64,000 nt of DNA from Apodospora peruviana (Eukaryota; Ascomycota; Sordariomycetes; Sordariales; Lasiosphaeriaceae): positions 7,998,001 through 8,062,000 of the forward strand of contig JAUEDM010000001.1 of the NCBI GenBank assembly GCA_033439685.1, in the 5' to 3' direction. The position numbers were made by a program, and so were the translations under genes. This document shows positions 44,731 to 55,741 of this stretch, piece after piece; position 1 is the first letter of the stretch; each line of letters opens with the position of its first letter. The notes under the pieces are model-generated. The model was not told the DNA's origin. It searched no databases and saw only the letters and a program-made list of their open reading frames with translations.

Positions 44731-46805
44731 ATGGACTCAGAAAAGGGGCTATTCAATGGCAGCAGCATGCTCTCGCCCGACTTCCTAGGTGGAGACCACA
44801 AAACCATCACAACAAACAACAACCGCAATCTCTCTTGAAGCTCACCAACCACACCTTTCTTTCAAAACCATCAGGTTCACTTCCGCTCCCTGCACAGTCA
44901 CAATCATCTTCCCCTTCGTCTTTAGCGTCAGAAAGCTACAGAAGGAAGAGTAATAGACAACCGAGACATAACGGCACCAGTACATATACGGGCGGCGGAA
45001 CCATCGATCGCGACATTCACAGCATGACTCCCACAAGCGGCGGACGTTCTGTCGACTAGATTGCAAGTGGCGTCGAGAAGTTCAGCTTTAGTATGGCGGA
45101 CGAACTCGAGAACGACAAGGGAAAGTTTAGCTTTGAGATGCCGTTCCCTCGCCCCACAGAGAATAAGAAGATGCCGCAGTCGGCATCGGTCCCATTCAGA
45201 GCCCAGACAGCACCAGCAGTCGTCGCTCCAGTTCGTCATCGTCCCCCCACAGTGAAGAAGGAGAAGGGCAAGGAGCCACTGCCGCCAACCAAGGGCTACG
45301 ATAGCACAAGCAGCACTTCGCTGTCAGAGAACAGCATGACCGATGCCAACTGTTCTACACCCAGCGGAAACGACAGCAACCATGACGAAAACACGAGCCA
45401 TGATAACACCAGCAGCAGTGATGAGGAAACCATGAAGAGACACTATCTCAGCTTACTCAACAGACGCCCCGAGCTGGACGAGCTTAACGAGATCAAGACC
45501 ACGCCCATCTTCACGGAGGCGGTGCGCAAATATGCCCACTCCTTGGCAGGGAAGGGTAAGGCCGAGAAACCGTTCAGCCAGTACGGGCTTGTGGGCGGTG
45601 GTATCAGTGACGCCTCTGAGGGCCGTGGCACCACGACTACTGGCAAAGACCGCAGTAACCCGCGCATATTCTGGAATATAGCGGCACCATCAAGCTTCTT
45701 CATCTGCGGCAGCCAGGGCTCAGGAAAGAGCCATCACCTCGCCGTCCTGCTCAAGAACGCGCTCGGACAATGCGAGGCCATGGCCAACATCCTCCCGCGA
45801 CCGCTGACGGGCATCGTCTTCCACTACGACACTTTTATTTCCGACACGGGCGGCTCGCCCTGTGAAGTCGCCTGGCTCTCGTCCAACCCGAACATCAAAG
45901 TCCGCGTGCTCTGCCCGCCGACCAACATCCGCATAATGAGGAAGCTGTATAGCACGTTTCCGTCCATCACCGTCCAAGAGCTCCGCCTCAACGAGTCGGA
46001 CCTCAACACCACTCGCGCCCCTGAAGCAGCGGCTTGAGACGCTCGAGAGCTTCATGGTTGAGGATCAGGCCAAGGCATACGACATGTTTCCATCTCCCAT
46101 CAACGGCCGCGGCCGCCGCAGTCCGCCTCCAGGTCGAGCTGCCCCTCCGACTCACGCTCCTAAGCCTTTTTTGGCAGCATCAAAGAGCAGCACCGTGCTC
46201 AGCAAGGAGCTGCAGGCAAAGGCGGAATCGACTGGACGCCCAAGAAAGTCGACCTTTCATGCCCGTGCGTGACGGCCGAGCTGGCATACTCGCTGTCTAA
46301 TATCTGTTTGTCGTTGTTCCTGGAACAGGACTCGGCGAAAGTCGGCCGGGTGGTTGCGCTGGACGAGGCGCACAAGTACATGAACGAGTTGGCCGAGTGC
46401 CAGACGCTGACCGAGAACCTGTTGTCGACTATCCGGCTCCAGCGTCATCTCGGCGCGCGCGTGCTCATCGCGACTCAGGAGCCGACCATTTCTCACAAAC
46501 TGCTGGATCTGTGCAGCGTTACTGTTGTGCACAGGTTCACGTCGCCCGACTGATTGCATGTGCTGCGGAAGCATGTGGCGGGTGTTGTGCAGAGTCCTGT
46601 TGGACTACTAGGTGGTGATGATATCGATGAAGAGCACGAGTTTGATGGTGTTAGGACAATCGATGTGGGCAGAGGAGAGGTAGATCCCGTGATGGCGATG
46701 TTTTCGCGCATCGTTGGGCGGAAAGTTGGTGAGGCGCTTGTTTTTGTACCGAGCGCCATGGTTGGAGTGAAGAAGAAAAAAGCCAGCGCCTTACCAATAG
46801 AGTGA
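44731..46805 (+). pseudogene. Decayed P-loop ATPase of a fungal family
   Basis: The longest intact part is 45093-46037 (from MADELENDKGKFSFEM). It carries a Walker A loop CGSQGSGKSHH at about 45705-45737. Coding then shifts frame near 46018-46021 to LKQRLETLESFMVEDQAKAY, and shifts back around 46205-46222 to GGIDWTPKKVDLSCPCV. A Walker B-like VVALDEAHKYM and IRLQRHLGARVLIATQEPT follow. Finally an in-frame TGA at 46552-46554 interrupts RFTSPD*LHVLRKH, and the frame continues to 46805. Upstream, the same frame is open to about 44835 apart from a TAG at 45057-45059, and an ATG at 44731 begins another short frame. No splice sites explain the shifts. Function is likely lost; sequencing errors in homopolymers remain an alternative for the shifts but less so for two stop codons. 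Confidence 0.75.
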
Positions 46806-47482
46806 TGAAGGTTAGAATCCCGAATCGCACGACGTCGGACGGCGGAAAGAGTATCATGGCTGCTTGAGTTGAACTGCACAAAGACTTTTGTTTTTATTGC
46901 ATGTTGGAGTCTGTGAATAGGTACCTTATTATAAGGGGATGGTGGACGGCCGGATCAGGCATTTGTAATGTAGCTGATACCCTGGAGCACAAGGCAATAA
47001 AGGTGTGGGGATTTTGGGCACATAGAAATGGTGCTATTCGAAGGAGTTTAAGGCATGAAAAGAAGATGATAATGTATTTGTTGCTTGTTTGCTTGTACGG
47101 TACCTTCTATGGCTGTAAATGCCTTACTGGTACCGTACCTTAGTCGTTTGACGGCAAAAATCCCTACACCCCACATGCCGTGCTCAACGTCCTTTCTCCA
47201 AACACCTCAACGGGCGGCTTGGAGAGATCAAATACACAACAATCTGATAGTTCGCGACCCACCTCTGATTTATAGGGTTAAACACTCCGTCCAATGCTGC
47301 TTAATCTAACCTACCAACATCACTGCGAACCACAAGTCAAAACAGTTAATATTTTGACGAGGCACTGACCTCAACTTTCACCGAACTGCACGACCTACCC
47401 TCAACACCAAGCTCGCTACGCTTCACAGAGGAGCTGAGTCCACGCACCACTTACCGTTCTTTTTCCGTTCGAAAACATCAAA
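46806..47482. other. Intergenic region
   Basis: 677 bases with short GGTACC/GGTACCGTACC-type blocks at 46919-46927, 47099-47107 and 47130-47141. It ends in a typical 5' leader before the CCDC97-type gene. Confidence 0.5.
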
Positions 47483-48535
47483 ATGTCTCCCTCTTTCGAC
47501 CCACCCCCAGCGACATCCAACTCCTTCTCTAGACCGCGACCGCAGCCACGACCACCAAAGTCCCCCGCCCACTCCGCGCAGATTCGCGTCCAGAACCGGA
47601 GGAGGGAGTATCTAGATCGAAATCCGACCTATTTCCAGTCCACTGAGCATGAACTTGCTGGTGAGTGAACCATCCCTCATTTTCCCCCTTCCCTGCATAC
47701 CTTAATAAGTATTCGGCCCGCCTGGCTCTGCCTCGCTGTTGGCTGACTGGCTGTAAGCTTATGGCTTTTTATGCTGCCATGCTGGGAGCTCAGTTTCCCA
47801 TGTAAAGTCATCATATAGGCCGCCCATTTCGCAAAAAACTCCGCCGAATCTGGATATTACACCTGTTCTTTGGTTGTGCGCAACAAGCCAATGCTTATTC
47901 GAAAGCTGACACGCTGTCTAGATCCTCTGCTATATGACTCCCTGATTCGCAAGTTCCAGTCACCGGCTGAACGTGAGGCGGAGGGTCGCAAGAAGGGGTA
48001 TGCTCGCGTGCTGGAAGGTTCATTGTTACGGGGCGAAGAGCGTCTCGCGAAGCTAGCAGCTGAAAGCGCTGCTGCCTCGGGGTCTCAGCACCATGAAAAT
48101 GGCGCACCAATACCTATTGGACAAGGGAGCGTTGAGCAAAGCCAGTCGACTCCTCAGCAGCCGAGCACCAATAGTAACATCACCGTCCTTGAAGCCGAAA
48201 TGGCGGTGATACCGCCAGCCACAACAAAAGAAGACGGCCGCGAGCAGTGGGAGATGTTTTTGAGGGAACGGTTCATTCGCGGCGCCGACGAGGACTTTGA
48301 GTACGCGCGGATCGACGAGGACGAAGAATACGACGTTATCGAGCGAAGAGAGCAGGAAGAAGCCTGGTTCGAAGACGAGGATCCGGACTGGGCGAGCACG
48401 AACGAGAGTCACAGCCCTAATAACGATGACCAGGACACGACGGTAATGGGACAGCCTGCAGGAGGAGTACAACCTGGGCAGAGACGATTTGTCGAGAGAG
48501 TCCTAGAGGGCGAAACTGGCGTCCAGGACTTCTGA
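47483..48535 (+). CDS. CCDC97-domain protein
   Basis: Two exons: 47483-47660 and 47922-48535, joined ...HELA|DPLLYDSLIRKF..., giving 263 residues. The CCDC97-like signature (PF09747 type) runs from IRVQNRRREYLDRNPTYF across the junction to LIRKFQSPAEREAEGRKKGY. It resumes at WEMFLRERFIRGADEDFEYA and IDEDEEYD. The animal member associates with the SF3B part of the spliceosome; a similar role here is inference. The N-terminal 30 residues are Pro/Arg-rich and disordered, and the C-terminus is acidic. The 261-base intron is longer than most in this window. Confidence 0.85.
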
Positions 48536-50586
48536 GGACGGTTTGGTCGGGTGGTTTAGGCAGCCGTTTAGGTTCTGAAGTTCCATTCATGGGGGTGAAC
48601 GACAACGTTGGAGAGTTTAGTGCGGGTGTGGTGAAACGTGGTGAATGAGTCAAAGACTCATTCGGCTGGTCCCGGAACAGAAATGGTTCCAATTTCGGAA
48701 TTTCGGTGAGAGTATCAGACTGGGAACTACATTGGCTCCCGTGGTTTCTCACCGCATTAACCATTGGGGAACGAAGATGCAGCAAAGGCAAAGCTGGGTG
48801 TCCTGGACTCCTGGTTGGAATTTCGGAAAGTCGAAGAGCTATTCTGGAAACCCCTTTCCTGACCGCTAGGGCAGCCTGCCTCCCCTGAGACGCCATCGTC
48901 AAGCCTTCATGAACAACAGCTGAAGCGGTGAGGGAAAAGGAGGTACTCGAAGGGGGAAATATGGTTGCTCGCCCCCGAGGCGTTGCTCTGTGAAAGATTC
49001 TCATTGGACCCTTGGTCTGATTTAAATCTCATATCAAGGTCCCAAACCGCCACCCAAAGTTACACCTGGCTCGAAGCCAGAGAGACTTGACAGGTACTTG
49101 ATGGCCTTTACTAGAGTTTATTGCCTCTTGGGCCGACAAGATGACATTCATCGAATCGGGTGGAAGATATTCGACGGTGGTGGTAACCCGGCAGTTCCAA
49201 CTGCTGGGCACAAAACACCGGCAGAATTCCCCTATTTATTATGGAGCGGCCCGAGAGTGTAACGGAGGACGCTCTGGGACTCGCAGGTATTCTGAGTGTT
49301 TCTGAGTGGTTGTAATCAAGGATCGACTGTTGTTAGAGAGCAGAAGAATCAACTGTGCTACCCTTACGTGCTATCTTTGTGAGTAACATCCTACCTCTGA
49401 GGTTGGGTATATATTGAGCTTGGGTATATATCATTTTTCTGGTATCCCGGGCCGTCACCTTCTCCTAAGCATGTGAAAGAGACTCGATTGCGGGTGACTT
49501 CAGGGGGACGAGTTCAAGTCCTGTACCCCTTTTCCAAAGAAGCAACGAGAATGAGGCGACTACCAGCTACGATTGGTAGTGGCGATATCTACACCCACAC
49601 GTCCAACAAAATATGTTCTCAAGTTCGAAGCCACACCGTAAATGAGGGCAAATAGTTGCCTTTTGGCGACTGTTGGGCTTCAAAGTCCAGCTACCTTCGC
49701 CCATCATTTTGATTATCCCTTCCTATTATGACGCAGAAGTGCACAAAGTTGGGAACGGAAGACGGTTAGCATATCATCACGTCTTGTCTCCGAGGTTTGG
49801 GGAGGAATTCATTGGGCGTCCTGGGCGCTGCCCAATTCGCAGTTTACATTTCTATCGGGAGTATAACACCTAATTGGACGAACGCAGTTATCATAGATAC
49901 GTATGGTATCGTCGAATACAGATCAAGAATGAGACGTGCTTGAAGCGATCGACAGATATCCCAACAACTTTCTATCTCCATCTTTTTTCCTTTTCATTCC
50001 TTTTTCTCTTTTTATTCGGGGTTATTGAGTGCACCTCTCGTAGAAATCATGCTTGGAGGTTAGCACAGCCACATACCAAGATACCATCTCGGGGCCCCAT
50101 GATGCCGGTTGGTCAGACGTGGAGAAGGTACCAAGATGGCCACGTATGTTAAACACGTAAAGGTGGAAACCTGTTCAGTTCTTGTTCCGGTCCTACAACG
50201 TACAATATATGTATCCCTGTCTCGGTCGGTTTGCAAGCTACCTCGATGTGACTGCGATTGGATGGGGTTTCCGTTTCCTTTGAGGTTGCATCAACATGAA
50301 GATGGGATCCTGACCTCTTCCTACAAGTGCGAACTCTGATTTGCAGAACCGAAAACGAGCGAATGTGGAAGCAATCAATCCAGTCTTTTCGAGATTTTTT
50401 TGGGGTCTCCTCCATCCTCTATGTTTTCTCCCTCTATAGTTCTCCGGTTACTTTATCCTGATGATGTACCAATCTCAATCCGCTATCCATCAGGTCAGCC
50501 ATCAGCTGTTGAATATAAGCCAAATTTCTTCCAAACCTCCACACAAAAGAAATACCAGATAAATGTGTTGTCTAGTTGAACGGTAA
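48536..50586. other. Convergent 2-kb intergenic region
   Basis: Between the converging CCDC97-type and DUF6590 genes. Several overlapping short frames look random. No RNA gene or repeat recognised. Confidence 0.5.
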
Positions 50587-51815
50587 TCACGAAACACTCT
50601 CCTTGAAATACTCTTCCAACCTCGGCAGCGAAGCGGTGTGCACCCGTCCAATCTTCATAACCTTTAGATTATCCTCCACAGTATAGATTCGTCCGCAATC
50701 CAACCGTGCCCATGGCGAAATAGACTCCTCACCAGCTTCGATAATGACAGCAATCGGCAATCGCGTGATCTTCTCGGTGTCGAACGGCTTCGACGGCTCG
50801 ATATTCGAATTGTGAAGCACAACAAAGTCCATCGCCCGCCCCCGATCCACCTTGCGAACACCGTTCGGTCCAATAGTCGTGATGTTGAAACATAGAGAAT
50901 GGTGCAAGCGTCTGCGTACGACGATGAACCATCTGAACTTTGCGATGGGCTTTTCGTCGTGGTAACCTGGGCAGTCGCTTGTCCAGTCTCCCTCGGCCCT
51001 CCGGACCGCCGGCAGATCAGTGCCGGCGGGTTCGAACCATACCGTCGCGAAGATCCGTCCGACTTGGAAGAAGCGTTTTGGCTTGTCCACGGTTTGAAAG
51101 CCTGACAGAGAATGATAAGTCTCTTCAAAATATACACAAAAAGATTGGGACTGGGATTGCTACATACGTGAATCAAGAGGCTCTAGGTATTCTTTGATTG
51201 GCGGCATTGGGGCGGGTTTGGGGAGAGTTGGTTGTCGAGATGGGCCACCGGTCTGTTCAGAACCTACTGAGCTCCGTCTGACCAAGTCGTAGCCATCCTT
51301 CGCGGCTTCTTCCTTCTCCTTCTCGGAAGAAAAGCTTTGCTTGCGCCGTGGGTTCACTGATGGCTGCTGCTGCTCGGCTTCATCCTCAGGAGGCCGAGCC
51401 GCTTGGCTCGTCGGTAACGTGCCCGTCTTCTGGTACTCGGTGTAGAGTACAGTGATTCCATCTTCACCGGCAGTGAATTAGTTGAGTGTATTGTGCTGTT
51501 AGATTGTGGAAGGTAGCAGAGGTTACCTCTTATCTGAACGTAATCATTAGCTTCCTGATCCCAGTTCCATTGTTCGCCGTACTCCTCTTTGGGCGGTGGA
51601 TGCGCCTGAGGTGTAGGAGACAACACACGGGAGCCTTTTCCTGGTGTGGGGGACACCACGCGGTAGTTTTCTCCTAACTGGTGCTGGTTCTCGTTCTCTT
51701 GCCGAGAGGAAACGTATGTCTCGGAGTCCGAAATTTCCGACAGTGGTTCCGTGCTGGAATCGACTGTCGGTTCTGACGGAGCATCGAGATTTTCTGTCAC
51801 GGCAGTGTCAGCCAT
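50587..51815 (-). CDS. DUF6590-domain protein
   Basis: Three exons: 51815-51527, 51461-51168 and 51101-50587, giving 365 residues. The first 190 residues are acidic, Ser/Pro-rich and disordered (SETYVSSRQENENQHQLGEN; repeated SPTP). The C-terminal domain starts around 195 with FQTVDKPKRFFQVGRIFATV and continues through KFRWFIVVRRRLHHSLCFNI and DFVVLHN. It ends in DCGRIYTVEDNLKVMKIGRV. This pattern is that of the fungal DUF6590 domain as I know it; its biochemical role is not established. The domain typically sits at the C-terminus of otherwise disordered fungal proteins, as here. Splice choices restore DYVQIR|DGITVLYTEYQ and LDSR|FQTVDKP. Confidence 0.83.
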
Positions 51816-52019
51816 CTCTTGAAGTTATCTTGGCTCCTGGCTCAGACAGGAAAGGGCAGTGTTTGCGAACCTGTAGTTAACGTATTGTTCGCATGGCCTT
51901 GCGTGCCCGCAATGACTTCTGTGGTTACCATCATGGGTATTTCCCAAGGATGATAAAGGTGATACCTTTGCTCGCTCAGGTTGTTTACCTAGTGAGCCTC
52001 GTGAACGTTGAGCAGTAGT

Positions 52020-52037
52020 TGCCTAGGTACCTAGGCA
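52020..52037. repeat. Perfect palindrome of the TAGG/GGTACC family
   Basis: TGCCTAGGTACCTAGGCA reads identically on both strands. It is the most complete member of a motif family scattered in intergenic DNA here. Confidence 0.9.
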
Positions 52038-54995
52038 GTAGCCCCAGCCCTTCTTTTCAGGCCAAACTCTAGAGAGCAGGCAGGAGCATTCTTAACTAAG
52101 AAATGGTAGGGCTAGGGCAGAAGTTTTCACGCGTCGGGCAATATTCTCTTTCTGAACTTCTGATGTTTGTCTTAGCCACTTGGTTGATTGGCGAACCTGG
52201 GCGTCTCCCTTGCATCTGATACGGTGCTCTCGACAAAACCGATATCTGATATATTAGAAACCATTTGAATTAAACATACCGTTGATCTGCTGGTTATAGG
52301 CTGTAGAACTTGGAAAAAAACTTTTAACCTCTGCTGGGTTGCGACCCTTGCTAAATACCGGATTGACTTCAAGGATCAATAGGGGCAAGGGGCAAGGCTC
52401 GGGGATGTCTGGCCACACCACAGTATGGCGAACCGCCTCACCAGGTGGGACGGGTGATACCCGCCACCAACAGTTGCTTACAAGCGCCGTCGCTGACGGA
52501 ATCAAGGAGAAAGTAGCTTCGAGGTAGTGAGAGGGCAGCCATGTAGGAAGAATACCACACCAGGTGAGCCGAATTTTTTGGCCCGATAAGGCATCCTGGG
52601 ATGCTAGCCATAAACAAGCAATATATACCTCGTATAGAAGGTAAGCATGTATCGGGCGAGAACCGAATCCAGAACGGGCAGTACTTTTGGGTCGCTGTCG
52701 CGAGGCCTTGGAGGCTTCAAAACGCTCAGGACGGTTTGAGGGTGCACCACTGTTGGAGCACCGGGGTTGTTTTTGAGCCAATTAAACAGCACCTGTCAAA
52801 TTCCAAATTCCACTTTAGGAAAGAAGGGCAGCACGCGAAGACTCTCGGCATTTTACCCCCAAATCCAGCACCGTACCTTCTGGAAGGCATTCCAGGTGTG
52901 TTCTCGAAAACGGAACCACGCCAGTTTCTGCTTACCACTGTTTACTTTAGGCCGTAACGTGAAGATCGTCGTCTGATACACTTAACCTGCTACGGATCTG
53001 ATACGTTCTTGTGGGTTGGGTATTTTTGAGGCTTGCATTCCGACGCCATGGGACCGGGGTACAGGGTTGCGGAGAAAAGGTGCAACCAAAGCAGAGGAAG
53101 TCTGAATAACTTCACTTTTCTGAGCCGTGCCCCTTACCCACACCCAACCCTTTTTGGCATCATGTTTTATTGGAATGTATTCTGCAGGTAAGTCTCACAA
53201 CGCGTGCACAATTAATCAGCCACCAGCAACGATGAAGGTCTCGTGCCCGACTTTTACTTCTTCAGGGGACACGAAGTACCATTGTGGGAGGGACATGCTG
53301 ACTACCTTACCTACAACAAGCACCGCCCTCTTTTCTAGCCTCGGAATTGTTCGGGTCGGCTATGTCCGTCTTTCCGAACACCTGGTAGGACAGAGTTACG
53401 AGAGGTTGACATCTTGACCACGCTTCGTTGAAGTTCATTCGATAATAACTCGGATGCTGGGAAATCGAAAGCATCGTTTTGTTCTCTCTTCCGACCCTGG
53501 ACAGCGGGAAGCGGATGACGAACCTGGCTATGATCTGTATGATCTGCCTGTGTTTTGTCTTAGACCCAATGCTGCACCTTTCCGTGGTCCCAGATAGGTA
53601 TAGCACCGAGATGCGCTTTTCTGGATACTACATCTCAAGTTCCGCGATGGGAACAGGCGTTTAAGACGCACTTCAACGACGGCAGGGAGAATTTCTGCGG
53701 AAGGTTAAGGTAGTTAGTTGCACTTGCTGCGCTGGCATTGCATTCAATGGCGCAAATATCGCAGACAGACCTGACTGCGACGGGAATCTGCACTTTACCG
53801 ACGCACCGGCTGGCATCTTCGACACGGCAACTTTGGCTCATGGCAGTTTATGGTTAGTAAAAGCAGCAAAACCAAGCCACAAGGCTGATTCTGATCAACC
53901 CGGGTCCCGGGATTGGTCCGGGACGGGCCCCGAGAGCGGCCGCGGGATCGGCGAAGGATGCCGGACCACGAAGCTCGCACATACACAGCACACTACCCAG
54001 AGAACCACAGCTCATGACATTGTCTGCATCTTCTCCGCTTTGCTCGAGCACGACACCGGCCGCAGCTATATGTACGTGTGCCTGGGAGCCGACTTCATTC
54101 ACAGAAAATAGGACGGATATGCGGTTTCCCGGAATGGCCGGCTAAGAAACTCCGCTTTACCGTACAGACGGATGCTGCAGACAGTTTACCGCTGTGCAAC
54201 CTTTACCTCGAAGCCGCATGACGGCAATACTCATCCTGCATCCCGGAGGCTCAAGTTCACCCATGTCTTCAGACAAGAAAGAATAACACACTTGCTTGAA
54301 GTGTTGTTGTCTTCTATCGCCCTCCAGGGTGGCGCTGCTATTCTTCGACACCAAGGTTCTGAAACACTGCGTTAAGACGAAGATAGGGGATTTCACTTTT
54401 GACGAGTTTATAAGCGCAGCAAGAGGGTGCTCAACATACCAAATTAAAGCAGCACAAGCCGGTGTACATCTCTGCCTTGCGTTATTCTTTCAGTTTACTC
54501 CTCCAACTAGTTGCCCATATAAAGGCTACAAAGCTGTTCACTACGGAGGATTATTTCTTTTTCACTCACCTTTCCTTTCCCTCAATCCAGGTCTTTCTCC
54601 CTCACCATCTCTCCTCAAGAAATCATACCGCCTTACAGCCAAATATGCCTAGCTACGTGCCTACCAAATTAGGCAATTAAATACCGAAATGCTGACCTGG
54701 TAACCTTACCTTACGTATATCGATTTGGCGAATGCTTCACACTGACCTTGGACGGAATAATAACCTATCTCGCTCACCGTGGGATCCCACCCAGCATCAA
54801 CCCCCACAGCACCGCTGCGCCACCTTTTTCTTCGGGTTTCTTCTTCATCGGCCCGTCGGTCGAACGACAAATTTTTGCCGTCTGTGGACATGCATGCGCC
54901 TTTTTGAACAAAGACATAAAATTTTTTTCGCAGTCTCATGATAGATGCACAAGGCGTAGGCTTTCGAAATAGATACCGTGACTGGCATCAGAGGA

Positions 54996-55012
54996 AGGTA
55001 GGTAGGTAGGTA
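54996..55012. repeat. (GGTA)n microsatellite
   Basis: Four tandem copies of AGGT/GGTA in the gene-poor region. Confidence 0.9.
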
Positions 55013-55741
55013 CATGAGAGGAACATTTACCGAGATTTTTTACTCGCAAGGATAGAAACGAAACGAACACAATGTGAACTGATGTAAAACCTCAAGGAGC
55101 AATAACCATGTTTTAATTAAACTCACCCAAGCAGCCCAAGCTTCCTCGTGTGAAATTCTCGCACGCAATTCTGTATAAGGTAGGTATATAAAGCTCGTCT
55201 AGTATGTAAACTGTCTTTTGCAAGTGGCCGTGTCATTTGTCAATGGACAATCAATGATCTCCATCGAATTACGAACCGCTGAATTGAAAGGCGCTAATAA
55301 ACAGGAGGTACCTTACCTACCTAGGTATGCATTAAGGTATACACCATTCCACGGTAAATAATCAACCTCTCTGGTACCTGGTGAGAACATTTGATAATCA
55401 CTCATGGGGGTCTGAAACTGCCTTTTACAAGATAGTTTGAGCAGGGCCTTGTTGCAAATTCCGACAGCCACGTGTCTGGCCACTACCATGGCCCCTGTAG
55501 GTACTCTCGGATCTCCCGAAAAGGGGGAAGGATTGTATTCTCTATGGACTAGCGATTGATCGATAGAGCTATCAGGAAACCCATACCTTTCCGCTTGCTA
55601 TGTGCAGATGATCTAACCGCAAAGCCTAACATATAATAGTAGAATACAGCTCAAGAAATACACAGCTTCCGCTTGGTTGCTTGCCCATTTAGATGGGAAG
55701 GCGTCATCTATTCGGAGCTGCTCGTAGACAGCACACAACTA

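Larger units (their letters stand above)
51816..55741. other. 3.9-kb gene-poor region
   Basis: The largest gap in the window. It holds a perfect 18-base palindrome (52020-52037), a (GGTA)n run (54996-55012) and a GAGGTACCTTACCTACCTAGGTATGC block near 55304-55329. The minus-strand open frame 52254-52781 has no family features. I see no supported gene. Confidence 0.5.

Noticed and set aside
46018..46222. Introns as an explanation of the frame changes in the P-loop ATPase
   Set aside because: No GT...AG pair of workable length restores the frame at either junction, and the TGA at 46552 would remain.
49494..49530. GAGTTCAAGTCCTGT resembling a T arm
   Set aside because: The stem has a mismatch and no cloverleaf can be built upstream.
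51012..51040. GGGTTCGAACC resembling a tRNA B box
   Set aside because: It lies inside the DUF6590 coding exon (WFEPAGT) and no A box, acceptor stem or anticodon arm surrounds it.
52254..52781. 175-codon minus-strand frame
   Set aside because: No ATG-supported conserved start, no domain and irregular composition; overlapping frames of similar size exist on the other strand.
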